Notes: a model not told the origin generated them from the letters alone. Shown: positions 29,550 to 38,609, numbered from the stretch's first letter. The stretch is DNA of 64,000 nt from Caballeronia humi (GCF_001544475.1 NZ_FCNW02000001.1:124001-188000); one strand, 5' to 3'. Numbers and translations are program-made.

Positions 29550-30644
29550 ATGATCTTCGAACGCTCCCTACAGCGCGAACTCGCGTATACGGCCGGCGCC
29601 GTATTCATGGTGCTGCTCACGATCATGCTGACGACGATGATGATCCGCATCGTCGGCTTCGCGGCATCGGGCCAGGTCGACCCGCGCGACGTCGTGGTGC
29701 TGATCGGGCTCACCGTCATCGGCTATCTCGCGGTCATGCTGATCGTGACGCTCTTCGTGTCGATCCTCTTCGTGCTCACGCGCTGGTATCGCGACTCGGA
29801 GATGGTCGTGTGGCTCGCGTCCGGCGTGAGTCAGACGCGCCTCATCAAACCCGTCGCCGTATTCTCCACTCCGATCATTCTGCTGATCGTTTTCTTCGCG
29901 TTCGTCGGCTGGCCGTGGTCGAATCAGCAGAGCAAGCTCATCAAGGCGCGCTTCCAGCAACGCGACGAAGTTTCGCTCCTCGCGCCGGGGCAGTTCCGCG
30001 AATCGCCGGCGAGCCATCGCGTGTTCTTCATCGAGAAGATGTCGCCGGATCAGGGGCATGTGGAGAACGTGTTCGTGACGAGCACCGAAGGCGGCAAGGT
30101 GAATGTGATCGTCTCGAAGAACGGCCACACCGAGACGCGCAACGACGGCGACCGCTTCATCGTGCTGGAAAACGGCCGACGTTATGACGGCGAGCCCGGT
30201 CAGCCGAACTTCCGCATCATGGAGTTCGAGCGCTATGGTGTGAAGATACAGAGCCACCAGGTGGTCAACACGCCGACCACGACCGGCATCTACACGCCCG
30301 ACCTGCTCGCCAATCCGACCAAGGACAACCTCGCCGAATTCGCGTGGCGCGCGGGTCTGCCGCTCATCGCGATCAACCTGATGCTGCTCGCCATCCCGCT
30401 CTCCTACCAGAACCCCCGCCGCAGTCGCACGATCAATCTCGTGATGGCCGTGCTGATTTACCTGACGTATTCGAATTTGCTGAACGTGGTCCAGTCGTGG
30501 ATCGAGCAAGGGAAGATGTCCTTTGGTGTCGGCATCATCGGGCTGCACGTGCTCGTGTCCGCGCTGGTCGGCTTCATCTTCTGGCTGCGCGTGCGCAACC
30601 GGCCGCTCTTCAGGCTGCCGTCCTTCCGCTCGAAGGAGGCCTGA
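29550..30644 (+). CDS. lptF: LptF, LPS export ABC permease
   Basis: Half of the LptF/LptG membrane part of the LptB2FG transporter that extracts lipopolysaccharide from the inner membrane. 364 aa: three N-terminal membrane helices (about residues 15-35, 48-75, 98-120), a periplasmic jellyroll domain (residues 130-265) and three C-terminal helices. The coupling region YRDSEMVVWLASGVSQTRL near residue 80 is the YjgP/YjgQ signature. Overlapping-type spacing of 4 bases to lptG. Essential in most Gram-negatives. Confidence 0.95.
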   Translation: MIFERSLQRELAYTAGAVFMVLLTIMLTTMMIRIVGFAASGQVDPRDVVVLIGLTVIGYLAVMLIVTLFVSILFVLTRWYRDSEMVVWLASGVSQTRLIKPVAVFSTPIILLIVFFAFVGWPWSNQQSKLIKARFQQRDEVSLLAPGQFRESPASHRVFFIEKMSPDQGHVENVFVTSTEGGKVNVIVSKNGHTETRNDGDRFIVLENGRRYDGEPGQPNFRIMEFERYGVKIQSHQVVNTPTTTGIYTPDLLANPTKDNLAEFAWRAGLPLIAINLMLLAIPLSYQNPRRSRTINLVMAVLIYLTYSNLLNVVQSWIEQGKMSFGVGIIGLHVLVSALVGFIFWLRVRNRPLFRLPSFRSKEA

Positions 30645-30648
30645 TCCG

Positions 30649-31797
30649 ATGCGCATCTACGAAAGGTACTTCGCGCGTCAGATCTATCTCGCGTTCATCT
30701 TTATCCTGTTCGCGTTCTCGGGTCTGTTCTTCTTCTTCGACCTGATCAACGAACTGAACACGGTCGGACACGGCAACTACAAGTTCGGGCTCGCCGTGCT
30801 GCGCGTCGCATTGCAGACGCCGTCGCGCTTCTACGAAATCATTCCGGTCGCGGCGCTCATCAGCGCGATCTACGTATTCGCGCAGATGGCGGCCGCCTCC
30901 GAGTTCACGATCTTCCGCGTGTCCGGGCTCTCGACGGGCAGCGCGTTGCGATCGCTCCTGAAGATCGGCGTGCCACTCGTGTTCATCACGTACATCATCG
31001 GCGAAGTGGTCGGGCCGTACTCGGATCAGTTGAGCGAGCGCGTCAGGCTGGAGGCGCTGGGTTCATCGGTATCGACGAATTTTCAGTCGGGCGTGTGGGT
31101 GAAGGACACGCTGACCGCGCGCGACAACGGCGAGCAGGTCACGCGCTTCGTGAACGTCGGCCAGTTGAACCCCGATACGACCATCGCGAACGTGCGCATC
31201 TACGAGTTCGATTCAAAGTTTCGCCTGCAAAACGTGCGCATCGCGAAGTCGGGCGTGTACGCGCCGCCGGGGCACTGGAAGCTCACCGGCGTCACCGATA
31301 CGCAACTGATCGACGCCGCGCCCCAGGCCGTCAATCCCGGCGATGCGCTGAACCCCGTGTATCGCGCGCAGCAAACGACGCTGCCCGAGTACTCGCTGCG
31401 CTCCGAACTGACGCCGCAGATTCTGTCGGTGCTGCTGGTGTCGCCGGACCGGATGTCGATGTTCAACCTCTTTCGCTACATCCAGCATCTGACCGAGAAT
31501 CACCAGGACACGCAGCGCTATCAGATCGCGTTCTGGCGCAAGATTCTGTATCCGTTCGCGGTATTCGTGATGCTGGTTCTGTCGCTGCCGTTTGCGTATC
31601 TGCACACGCGTGCGGGCGTCGTCGGCGTGAAGGTTTTCGGCGGCATCATGATCGGCATGAGCTTTCAGCTGTTCAATACGCTCTTCTCGCACATCGGCAC
31701 GCTGAACACGTGGCCCGCGCCGGTCACGGCGGCGGTTCCTGCGCTTGCGTATCTGATCGTCGGGCTGATTGGCTTGAGATGGGTCGATCGGCATTGA
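30649..31797 (+). CDS. lptG: LptG, LPS export ABC permease
   Basis: Partner permease of LptF. 382 aa with the same 3 TM - jellyroll - 3 TM plan; coupling helix AAASEFTIFRVSGLSTGSAL near residue 80. The ATG at 30649 is chosen because a strong GAAGGAGG lies 9 bases upstream; a longer frame runs back into lptF. Operon with lptF; cbiX starts 13 bases later and may be co-transcribed. Confidence 0.95.
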   Translation: MRIYERYFARQIYLAFIFILFAFSGLFFFFDLINELNTVGHGNYKFGLAVLRVALQTPSRFYEIIPVAALISAIYVFAQMAAASEFTIFRVSGLSTGSALRSLLKIGVPLVFITYIIGEVVGPYSDQLSERVRLEALGSSVSTNFQSGVWVKDTLTARDNGEQVTRFVNVGQLNPDTTIANVRIYEFDSKFRLQNVRIAKSGVYAPPGHWKLTGVTDTQLIDAAPQAVNPGDALNPVYRAQQTTLPEYSLRSELTPQILSVLLVSPDRMSMFNLFRYIQHLTENHQDTQRYQIAFWRKILYPFAVFVMLVLSLPFAYLHTRAGVVGVKVFGGIMIGMSFQLFNTLFSHIGTLNTWPAPVTAAVPALAYLIVGLIGLRWVDRH

Positions 31798-31810
31798 ACT
31801 GGAGCCACGC

Positions 31811-32182
31811 ATGAGCAAGCACGGCATCATCCTGTTCGGTCACGGGGCGCGCGATCCGCGCTGGGCGGAGCCGTTTGAACGGCTCGCAACGAAGCTGCGC
31901 GCGACGCGCAGCGATCCGGTTTCGCTCGCGTTTCTCGAACTGATGATGCCCGATCTGCCGACGGCGGTCGCCGCGCTCGCCCTCGATGGTTGCGATACGG
32001 TCACCGTCGTGCCAGTGTTCTTCGGCCAGGGCGGACATGTGCGGCGCGATCTTCCGCTGGTCATCGATCAATGTCGTTCAGCGCATCCTTATCTGACGAT
32101 TCATTGCGCGACGGCGGTTGGCGAGGATGACGGCGTGCTGGATGCGGTTGCTGATTACTGCGTCAGGCAGGTGGGTTCGTAG
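31811..32182 (+). CDS. cbiX: CbiX/SirB-type sirohydrochlorin chelatase (short form)
   Basis: 123 aa, the single-domain small CbiX. Seen: ILFGHGARDPRW with the metal-binding histidine at about residue 11 and VVPVFFGQGGHVRRDLP with the second histidine at about residue 76. It inserts Co2+ (cobalamin) or Fe2+ (siroheme) into sirohydrochlorin; sequence does not decide which. It converges on cobA, which makes the precorrin-2 precursor, and the neighbouring cysI needs siroheme. Iron insertion for siroheme is therefore at least as likely as cobalt. Confidence 0.88.
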   Translation: MSKHGIILFGHGARDPRWAEPFERLATKLRATRSDPVSLAFLELMMPDLPTAVAALALDGCDTVTVVPVFFGQGGHVRRDLPLVIDQCRSAHPYLTIHCATAVGEDDGVLDAVADYCVRQVGS

Positions 32183-32195
32183 AAGCCGCACCAAG

Positions 32196-32227
32196 AAAAA
32201 ACGCACCGTCTCCGGTGCGTTTTTTTG
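32196..32227. terminator. Bidirectional intrinsic terminator between cbiX and cobA
   Basis: Stem AACGCACCG / CGGTGCGTT (32200-32208, 32213-32221), four-base loop, A run on the left and T run on the right, so it can act on both strands. Confidence 0.88.
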
Positions 32228-32244
32228 TGTCTGTCGTTGCGCTA

Positions 32245-32997
32245 TCAAGCCGCGATCTGCAGCACCTTCGAAACAGCAGCAGACGCAGATGCCCGCTCCG
32301 CAAACGCCTCGCCAATCATCAGCAAGCTCGGCTGCGACGCATCGAGCCAATCCTGCGCTTCACCCCGCGCCATGCGATCGAGTGTGAGTGTCAGCGTGCG
32401 TTCGCGCGGCGTGCTGCATGCCTCGACGATCGCGACCGGCGTCGATCCCGCGCGGCCCGCGTCGATCAATTGCCGCGCGATGTCCGGCGCGCTGTCACGG
32501 CCCATGTAGAACACGAGCGAATCGGCGCTGGCCTGCTCGCGGATCTCGTCGCTGTCGGGCGCGCGACTGTGCGTCGCGAGCGCGACACTGCGCGACACGC
32601 CACGCAACGTCAGCGAACGCTTCAGCGTCGCCGCACTCGCCAGCGCCGCCGTGATCCCGGGCACCACTTCGTACTCGATCCCCGCTGCTTCCAGAGCGCG
32701 CATCTCTTCGTCGGCGCGGCCGAACAGCATCGGATCGCCGCCCTTCAGACGCACGACGACCTCATGCTCCCGCGCCGCATCGACGATCTGCTTGTTGATG
32801 AAATGCTGCGCCGTCGAGCGCTGGCCGCACCGCTTGCCGACCGCGATCCGGCGCGCGTCCGGCGCGTAGTCGAGCATCGCCGGTTCAATCAGCGCGTCGT
32901 GCAGCACGACGTCGGCGCGGCTCAAGAGTTTCGCGCCGCGCACCGTGATGAGGTCCGCGGCACCCGGCCCCGCGCCGATCAGATAGACCTTGCCCAT
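32245..32997 (-). CDS. cobA: CobA/SUMT, uroporphyrinogen-III C-methyltransferase
   Basis: SAM-dependent enzyme making precorrin-2 from uroporphyrinogen III, the branch compound of siroheme and cobalamin. 250 aa. Motifs: VYLIGAGPGAADLITVRG near residue 4, VVRLKGGDPMLFGRADEE near residue 82, EVVPGITAALASAA near residue 110. The ATG at 32997 is chosen because AAGGTGAG lies 4 bases upstream; a GTG at 33006 would start within that ribosome-binding site. It is stand-alone, without the CysG dehydrogenase/ferrochelatase half. Last gene of the cys operon, 19 bases after cysN. Confidence 0.93.
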   Translation of the reverse strand: MGKVYLIGAGPGAADLITVRGAKLLSRADVVLHDALIEPAMLDYAPDARRIAVGKRCGQRSTAQHFINKQIVDAAREHEVVVRLKGGDPMLFGRADEEMRALEAAGIEYEVVPGITAALASAATLKRSLTLRGVSRSVALATHSRAPDSDEIREQASADSLVFYMGRDSAPDIARQLIDAGRAGSTPVAIVEACSTPRERTLTLTLDRMARGEAQDWLDASQPSLLMIGEAFAERASASAAVSKVLQIAA

Positions 32998-33016
32998 TGC
33001 ACTCACCTTCGGACCA

Positions 33017-34330
33017 TCAAGCCGAGAACGAGCGGATCATGCCGGCCGCGACCGTATGATGCGTCGCTTCGTCGATCAGCACGAACGCGCCGGTGCCCTG
33101 GTGCGTGTCGTAAGCATCGGCGACGAGCGGCTTTTGCAGCGTCAGCGACACGCGGCCGATGTCGTTCATCGCGAGATCGTGGCGATCGATTGCGTGCGAA
33201 AGCGTATGCACGTCGAGCACTTCCTTGATCGCACCGATGCGCGCGAACACGGTGTTCGTCGTCTGCTTCAACAAGTACTTGCGTTGCGGCGAGAGCGGCT
33301 CTTCGTCGAACCAGCAGAGGTCCGCTTCGATCTTCTTCGCGGGCTCGACCTTCGACGCGCGCGGCACGAACGTATCGCCGCGCGAGACATCGATGTCTTC
33401 CGCGAGACGGATCGTCACCGTCTGGCCGGCGAACGCGCGATCCACCTGCGCGACCCCGCCCGGCACCGGCGCGATGATCTCGGCGACCGTCGCTTCGCGG
33501 TTCGCGGGCAGCACGGTTACGAAATCGCCGATGCGCACTTCGCCCGCTTCCACGCGGCCCATGTAGCCGCGGAAGTCGTCGGCCTGGCTGCCGTCCTGGC
33601 GCGCGACCCACTGCACCGGAAAGCGCAGCGCCTGATCGGTCGGCTGTGTGACGGGCAGCGCTTCGAGCAGGTCGAGCAGCGGCTCGCCCGCGTACCACGG
33701 CATGCGCTCGCTTGCGGTCACGATGTTGTCGCCCTTCAACGCCGACACCGGCACGAAACGCACATTCGCGATCCCAAGCTGACGCGCGAGTTCGACGTAC
33801 GCGTCGCGGATTTCGTTAAAACGCGCTTCGCTGTATTCGACGAGGTCCATCTTGTTGATCGCGACGATCACATGCTGCAGGTCCAGCAGCTTGACGATCG
33901 CGCTGTGGCGCTTGGTCTGCGGCAACAATTGCGCGACGCCATCGACGAACGTGACGCGCGTCGCATCGACCAGAATGATCGCGGCGTGCGCGGTCGATGC
34001 GCCCGTCACCATGTTGCGCGTGTACTGCTCGTGGCCCGGCGTGTCGGCGATGATGAACTTGCGCTTCGCGGTCGCGAAATAGCGGTACGCGACATCGATC
34101 GTGATGCCCTGCTCGCGCTCGGCTTCGAGTCCGTCCGTCAACAGCGACAGATCAATTTCGTCGCCGACGGTACGCTTGTTCTTCGCACGCGAGAGCGCCG
34201 AGAGCTGATCCGACAGCACAGCCTTGCTGTCGTAAAGCAGGCGGCCGATCAGCGTGCTTTTGCCGTCGTCGACGCTGCCCGCCGTGATGAATCGCAACAC
34301 GCCGAGGTCTTCCGCTTGATAAATACTCAT
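33017..34330 (-). CDS. cysN: CysN, sulfate adenylyltransferase GTPase subunit
   Basis: Large subunit of ATP sulfurylase; GTP hydrolysis drives APS formation. 437 aa, EF-Tu-like. G1 GSVDDGKSTLIGRLL near residue 18, G2 region ITIDVAYRYF, G3 DTPGHEQYTRNM near residue 95, G4 INKMD near residue 155. Beta-barrel domains follow. There is no C-terminal APS kinase (CysC) fusion. 25 bases after cysD. Confidence 0.96.
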   Translation of the reverse strand: MSIYQAEDLGVLRFITAGSVDDGKSTLIGRLLYDSKAVLSDQLSALSRAKNKRTVGDEIDLSLLTDGLEAEREQGITIDVAYRYFATAKRKFIIADTPGHEQYTRNMVTGASTAHAAIILVDATRVTFVDGVAQLLPQTKRHSAIVKLLDLQHVIVAINKMDLVEYSEARFNEIRDAYVELARQLGIANVRFVPVSALKGDNIVTASERMPWYAGEPLLDLLEALPVTQPTDQALRFPVQWVARQDGSQADDFRGYMGRVEAGEVRIGDFVTVLPANREATVAEIIAPVPGGVAQVDRAFAGQTVTIRLAEDIDVSRGDTFVPRASKVEPAKKIEADLCWFDEEPLSPQRKYLLKQTTNTVFARIGAIKEVLDVHTLSHAIDRHDLAMNDIGRVSLTLQKPLVADAYDTHQGTGAFVLIDEATHHTVAAGMIRSFSA

Positions 34331-34355
34331 GATCCGTTTTCCTTTGGCGTGATGC

Positions 34356-35318
34356 TTAGAAATAGCCTTGCTTCTTGCGCTGTTCCATCGCGGCTTCCGA
34401 CGCCTGGTCGTCCATCCGCGTGGCGCCGCGCTCCGTGATTTCCGTCACGGCGGTTTCGGCGATGATCTTCTCGACATCGTCCGCATCGCTCGATACCGGG
34501 CACGTGCAGCTGATGTCGCCGACCGTGCGAAAGCGCACTTGCGCGACTTCGGCGGTTTCGCCGTCGCGCACGGGCGTGAGCGGCGTGACCGGCACGAGCA
34601 GGCCGTTGCGACGCACGATCTCGCGCTCATGCGCGTAGTAGATCGACGGCAGGTCGAGCTTTTCGCGCGCGATGTATTGCCACACGTCGAGTTCAGTCCA
34701 GTTCGAGATCGGGAACACGCGCAGATGTTCGCCCGCATGCAGTCGCGCGTTGTAGATGCTCCACAATTCCGGGCGCTGCGCCTTCGGGTCCCACTGGCCG
34801 AATTCGTCGCGGAACGAGAAGATGCGTTCTTTGGCGCGCGCCTTCTCTTCGTCGCGACGCGCGCCGCCGATCATCGCGGTATAGCCGTATTGCTCGATGG
34901 TTTCGAGCAGCGTCACGGCTTGCGCGGCATTGCGCGAATCCGTCTCGCGGCGCAGGCGCACCGTGCCTTTTTTGATCGAATCCTCGACGTGGCCGACCAC
35001 GAGTTCCGCGCCGATTTCCTGCGCGCGACGATCGCGGAAGTCGATCACTTCGTCGAAGTTGTGGCCCGTGTCGATATGTACGAGCGGGAACGGCAGTTGC
35101 GTCTTGCGACCGCCGCCGAGACCGAACGCCTTGAGCGCCAGATGAAGGACGACGACCGAATCCTTGCCGCCCGAGAACAGGAGCGCCGGCTTGCTGCATT
35201 CGGCGACGAGTTCGCGCAGGATGTGAATCGACTCGGCTTCGAGCCAGTCGAGGTGGTCCATCCGCGTCGCCGTGTTGGCGATCGGGGCGGTGACGGTTGA
35301 GTCGAGCGTGGTGCTCAT
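34356..35318 (-). CDS. cysD: CysD, sulfate adenylyltransferase catalytic subunit
   Basis: PP-loop ATP sulfurylase small subunit, 320 aa. SGGKDSVVVLHLALKAF near residue 50, HIDTGHNFDEVIDFRD near residue 85, and the C-terminal GDISCTCPVSSDADDVEKI region; ends EQRKKQGYF as in the family. The ATG at 35318 has AAGGA 9 bases upstream; earlier in-frame starts (ATG 35342, GTG 35345) are less likely. Confidence 0.96.
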   Translation of the reverse strand: MSTTLDSTVTAPIANTATRMDHLDWLEAESIHILRELVAECSKPALLFSGGKDSVVVLHLALKAFGLGGGRKTQLPFPLVHIDTGHNFDEVIDFRDRRAQEIGAELVVGHVEDSIKKGTVRLRRETDSRNAAQAVTLLETIEQYGYTAMIGGARRDEEKARAKERIFSFRDEFGQWDPKAQRPELWSIYNARLHAGEHLRVFPISNWTELDVWQYIAREKLDLPSIYYAHEREIVRRNGLLVPVTPLTPVRDGETAEVAQVRFRTVGDISCTCPVSSDADDVEKIIAETAVTEITERGATRMDDQASEAAMEQRKKQGYF

Positions 35319-35429
35319 ATTCGTCGATCCTTTTCTTTGCATCACTTTCAGCTTGTGGCGAAGGCGCTGCGTTTCAATGACAGAGGTTTCTTGCTTATCG
35401 CGACGGCGCGTCGTTCGCGCGCCTTGTCG

Positions 35430-36155
35430 TCAGATCGCCGAACTGGGTGCTTCCTCAGCGACGATCTTGATATTCGTGACGTGCAGGCCGCATTCCTTCG
35501 TATCGCGCGATTCCCACCACCAGCGTCCGGCGCGGCTGTCCTCGCCGGGACGAATCGCGCGCGTGCACGGTTCGCAGCCGATGCTCGGATAACCGCGCGC
35601 ATGCAGCGGATTCACGGGAACATCGAAGGCTTTCAGGTAGTCCCACACTTCTGCTTCGGTCCAGTCCGCGAGCGGATTGAACTTCGCGATATTGCGCGGC
35701 GCGTCGTGCTCTTCTTCATGCAGCTCGACACGCGTCACCGATTGCTCGCGGCGCTGGCCGGTCACCCACGCGCTCACGTCCTTCAACGCGCGGTTGAGCG
35801 GCTCGACCTTGCGAATCCCGCAGCAGTCCTTGCGCAGCTCGACGCTTTCGTAGAACGCGTTCAAACCGTGATCGCGCACATACGCTTCGACCGCTTCCGG
35901 CTGCGGATGAAACTGCTCGATGTCATAGCCGTAGCGTTCCTTCACGCGGTCGTACATGCCCACCGTCTCAGCGTGCAGGCGCCCCGTGTTCAGCGAGAAG
36001 ATGCCGATCTTCACGCCGCGCGAAAGAATGGCATGCGTGAGCAGCATGTCTTCGGCGGCGAGGCTGCTGGCTAGCTTGACGCTCTCGTGGCGCGCTGCAA
36101 TCGAATCGAGCAGCGCGTCGAGGCGTTCAACCTTGGCTTGCAGTTCAGGTGTCAT
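35430..36155 (-). CDS. cysH: CysH, assimilatory APS reductase (Fe-S type)
   Basis: Reduces adenylyl sulfate to sulfite with thioredoxin. 241 aa. PP-loop-like SSLAAEDMLL at residues 30-39. Cys111-Cys112 (KDCCGIRK) and Cys194/Cys197 (GCEPCTRA) are the four ligands of the [4Fe-4S] cluster that separates APS reductases from PAPS reductases. The catalytic cysteine is C222 in ECGLH. This fits the lack of cysC in the operon. It starts at 36155, overlapping DUF934 by four bases; cysD follows after 111 bases. Confidence 0.95.
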   Translation of the reverse strand: MTPELQAKVERLDALLDSIAARHESVKLASSLAAEDMLLTHAILSRGVKIGIFSLNTGRLHAETVGMYDRVKERYGYDIEQFHPQPEAVEAYVRDHGLNAFYESVELRKDCCGIRKVEPLNRALKDVSAWVTGQRREQSVTRVELHEEEHDAPRNIAKFNPLADWTEAEVWDYLKAFDVPVNPLHARGYPSIGCEPCTRAIRPGEDSRAGRWWWESRDTKECGLHVTNIKIVAEEAPSSAI

Positions 36156-36691
36156 CGAGCGGCTCCCGCAGCGCGTGCGGCGCGGCGACGGAACAGCGGT
36201 TCAAGATTGTCGGTCGCGCCCTGATAGCGTTCGGTGAATTCGTCGAAGGCTTTCAGTGCGTCGTTGATGTCCTTGTCTTCGCGTACGGCGAAGGCGTCGA
36301 AGCCGCAGCGCGCGTGGAACAGCAACTGGTCGCGCAGCACGTCGCCGATCGCGCGCAGTTCGCCCGCCCACTGATAGCGCTCGCGGAGCAAGCGGCCGAT
36401 GGAGAAGCCGCGGCCATCCCGGAACACCGGGAAGTCGACGGCGATCAGCGCGATCTTGTCGAAATCCGCGACGACGTCCGCGGGTTCGTCGTCAGGCGCA
36501 AGCCACACGCCCAGTTCGTCCTTCGAACGCGACGCCACCAAAGCGTCCTTTTGCTCTTTCCACAGCGAAAAGGGCACGATTACCCGGCCGGCGGGCAACG
36601 CATCGACTGCGGGCAGTGCGCCGTCTTCGGCGGCACGCACGACGGACCAGTCGTCATTGACCACGGCGCGGTTCTTGATAATCAAAGCCAT
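36152..36691 (-). CDS. DUF934 family protein of the sulfate-reduction operon
   Basis: 179 aa, soluble. Seen: VIVPFSLWKEQKDALV near residue 40, GVWLAPDDEPADVV, IALIAVDFPVFRDGRGFSIG and LLRERYQWAGELRAIGDVL, which mark DUF934. Function unproven; the gene sits between cysI and cysH in many proteobacteria and is often called a putative oxidoreductase. I see no flavin, heme or Fe-S motif. The ATG at 36691 is preferred over a TTG at 36697 because GAGGA lies 8-9 bases before it. Possibly supports electron delivery to CysI, as no CysJ is present; this is inference. Confidence 0.88.
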   Translation of the reverse strand: MALIIKNRAVVNDDWSVVRAAEDGALPAVDALPAGRVIVPFSLWKEQKDALVASRSKDELGVWLAPDDEPADVVADFDKIALIAVDFPVFRDGRGFSIGRLLRERYQWAGELRAIGDVLRDQLLFHARCGFDAFAVREDKDINDALKAFDEFTERYQGATDNLEPLFRRRAARAAGAAR

Positions 36692-36719
36692 CTGCAATTT
36701 CCTCGATTGGGTCGTGTGA

Positions 36720-38396
36720 TCAAGCGTGCGCCTGGCGCGACGCGTACACGCGATCCTTGAACGGCGCCATGCCGATGCGGTTGAACGTCTCGATGAAGTG
36801 CTCGCCGTCCATGCGGTTCTCGACGAACGTGTCGATCACCTGCGTCACGACTTCGGGCATTTCTTCCGCCGAGAACGACGGGCCGATCACCTTGCCCAGA
36901 TGCGCGCCGGTCGCGCCCGAGCTTTGCTCGCCGCCGAGCGTCACCTGATACCACTCGGAGCCGTCCTTATCCACACCCAGCACGCCGATGTTGCCGATGT
37001 GGTGATGTCCGCACGCGTTGATGCAGCCGGAGATATTGAGCGTCAGGTCGCCGAGGTCGTGCACGAAGTCGAGATCGTTGAAGCGCGCCTGAATGGCGAG
37101 CGCGATCGGGATCGACTTCGCGTTCGCGAGCGAGCAGAAATCGCCGCCTGGACACGCAATGATGTCGGTCAGCAAGCCGATGTTCGACGTCGCGAAACCG
37201 ACCGCCTTCGCGCGTTCCCACACGGCGTACAGATCGCGCTTCTTCACGTTCGCGAGAATCAGGTTCTGCTCGTGCGACACGCGGATTTCGCCGAAGGAGA
37301 ATTCGTCGGCGAGATCGGCGACGTCGTCCATCTGCTTGTCGGTGGCGTCGCCGGGGGCGATGTTCGTCGGCTTGAGCGACAGCGTCACCGACGCGTACCC
37401 CGACACCTTGTGCGGACGCACGTTGCGCTCGACCCAGCGCGCGAACGGCTTGCTGTCGATCAGATGCTTTTCATACGAGGCGTCGGTATCCGGCAGCTTG
37501 TCGTAGGCGGGCGGCACGAAGTATTGCGAGACACGGTCGATTTCTTCCTGCGTGAGCGTCGACGGGCCGTCCTTCAGGTGCAGCCATTCTTCCTCGACCT
37601 GCTTCGCGAATTTCTCGGGCGAGAGCGCCTTCACGAGAATCTTGATGCGCGCCTTGTACATATTGTCGCGGCGGCCGTAGCGGTTGTAGACGCGCAGCAC
37701 GGCTTCGCAGTAGGTCAGCAAGTGCTGCCATGGCAGGTCTTCCTTGATGACAGCGCCGACGATCGGCGTGCGACCGAGCCCGCCGCCCGCGAGAATGCTC
37801 GCGACGACTTCACCGTTCGCGTCCTTCTTCAGATAGACGCCGAGATCGTGCACTTGCGTGGCCGCGCGGTCTTCGAGCGAGCCGCACACGGCGATCTTGA
37901 ACTTGCGCGGCAGCCACGCAAATTCGGGGTGAAACGTCGACCACTGGCGCAGCACTTCAGCCCAAGGACGCGGATCGACGATTTCGTCGGGGGCGACGCC
38001 CGCGAACTGATCGGCGGTGATGTTGCGGATGCAATTGCCCGAGGTCTGAATGCCGTGCATCTGGACCGCTGCGAGCTTTCTCAGGATCTCCGGCGTTTCC
38101 TCGAGCTCGATCCAGTTGAACTGGATGTTCGTGCGCGTCGAGAAGTGGCCGTAGCCGCGGTCGTGCTCGCGCGCGATCGTCGCCAGGACGCGCATCTGGT
38201 CGCTGCGCAGGTTGCCGTACGGAATCGCGATGCGATGCATGTACGCGTGGCGCTGCATATAGAGACCGTTCTGCAGGCGCAGCGGACGGAATTCCTCTTC
38301 GCTCAACTCGCCCGACAGCCGGCGGCGGACCTGGTCGCTGTATTGAGCGACGCGTTCGTCGACGATGGTCTGGTCGATCTGATCGTATTGGTACAT
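36720..38396 (-). CDS. cysI: CysI-type nitrite/sulfite reductase hemoprotein
   Basis: Six-electron reduction of sulfite to sulfide with siroheme and [4Fe-4S]. 558 aa, two-fold repeated architecture. Cofactor cysteines are C415/C421 (ACPGGDFCSL) and C458/C462 (SGCINACG). Siroheme/substrate-binding basic residues: RHAYMHRIAIPYGN near residue 50, STRTNIQFNW near residue 86, ARIKILVK near residue 249. The ATG at 38396 gives MYQYDQID, the family start. No flavoprotein CysJ in the window, so ferredoxin or another carrier probably donates electrons. First gene of the operon, divergent from cysB. Confidence 0.94.
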   Translation of the reverse strand: MYQYDQIDQTIVDERVAQYSDQVRRRLSGELSEEEFRPLRLQNGLYMQRHAYMHRIAIPYGNLRSDQMRVLATIAREHDRGYGHFSTRTNIQFNWIELEETPEILRKLAAVQMHGIQTSGNCIRNITADQFAGVAPDEIVDPRPWAEVLRQWSTFHPEFAWLPRKFKIAVCGSLEDRAATQVHDLGVYLKKDANGEVVASILAGGGLGRTPIVGAVIKEDLPWQHLLTYCEAVLRVYNRYGRRDNMYKARIKILVKALSPEKFAKQVEEEWLHLKDGPSTLTQEEIDRVSQYFVPPAYDKLPDTDASYEKHLIDSKPFARWVERNVRPHKVSGYASVTLSLKPTNIAPGDATDKQMDDVADLADEFSFGEIRVSHEQNLILANVKKRDLYAVWERAKAVGFATSNIGLLTDIIACPGGDFCSLANAKSIPIALAIQARFNDLDFVHDLGDLTLNISGCINACGHHHIGNIGVLGVDKDGSEWYQVTLGGEQSSGATGAHLGKVIGPSFSAEEMPEVVTQVIDTFVENRMDGEHFIETFNRIGMAPFKDRVYASRQAHA

Positions 38397-38609
38397 TCGG
38401 GGACCCCAAGTTTTTGTCTCGCGCGACGCGTGCACACGCCGCACCTCGATTCCCATTGAGTCAAAAGCGGGGAGCGTCGTTCAGACCAAACGCTCATTTG
38501 CTAATGACAAATACAGATATGGAAATTGGAAAAATTGGACAAATCGTAATAAACTTTCTTTATATAGCAAACGACTGAAAAATTACTTTGATATGCGACT
38601 GGGTTATAA
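38397..38609. promoter_or_regulatory. Divergent control region cysI operon / cysB
   Basis: 213 bases, strongly AT-rich from about 38490 to 38609 (stretches such as AATAAACTTTCTTTATATAGC and GGTTATAA). It is expected to hold the cys operon promoter and CysB-type sites. No Shine-Dalgarno is visible before the cysB ATG. Individual sites cannot be assigned by eye. Confidence 0.6.

Noticed and set aside
27625..29553. A 642-codon open frame on the + strand opposite pepA
   Set aside because: It mirrors pepA codon structure (high-GC antisense frame), is rich in Arg/His/Ala, and shows no domain; pepA on the minus strand has full family motifs.
36726..38459. A 577-codon + strand open frame opposite cysI
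   Set aside because: Antisense shadow of a gene with clear siroheme/Fe-S motifs; no recognisable motif of its own.
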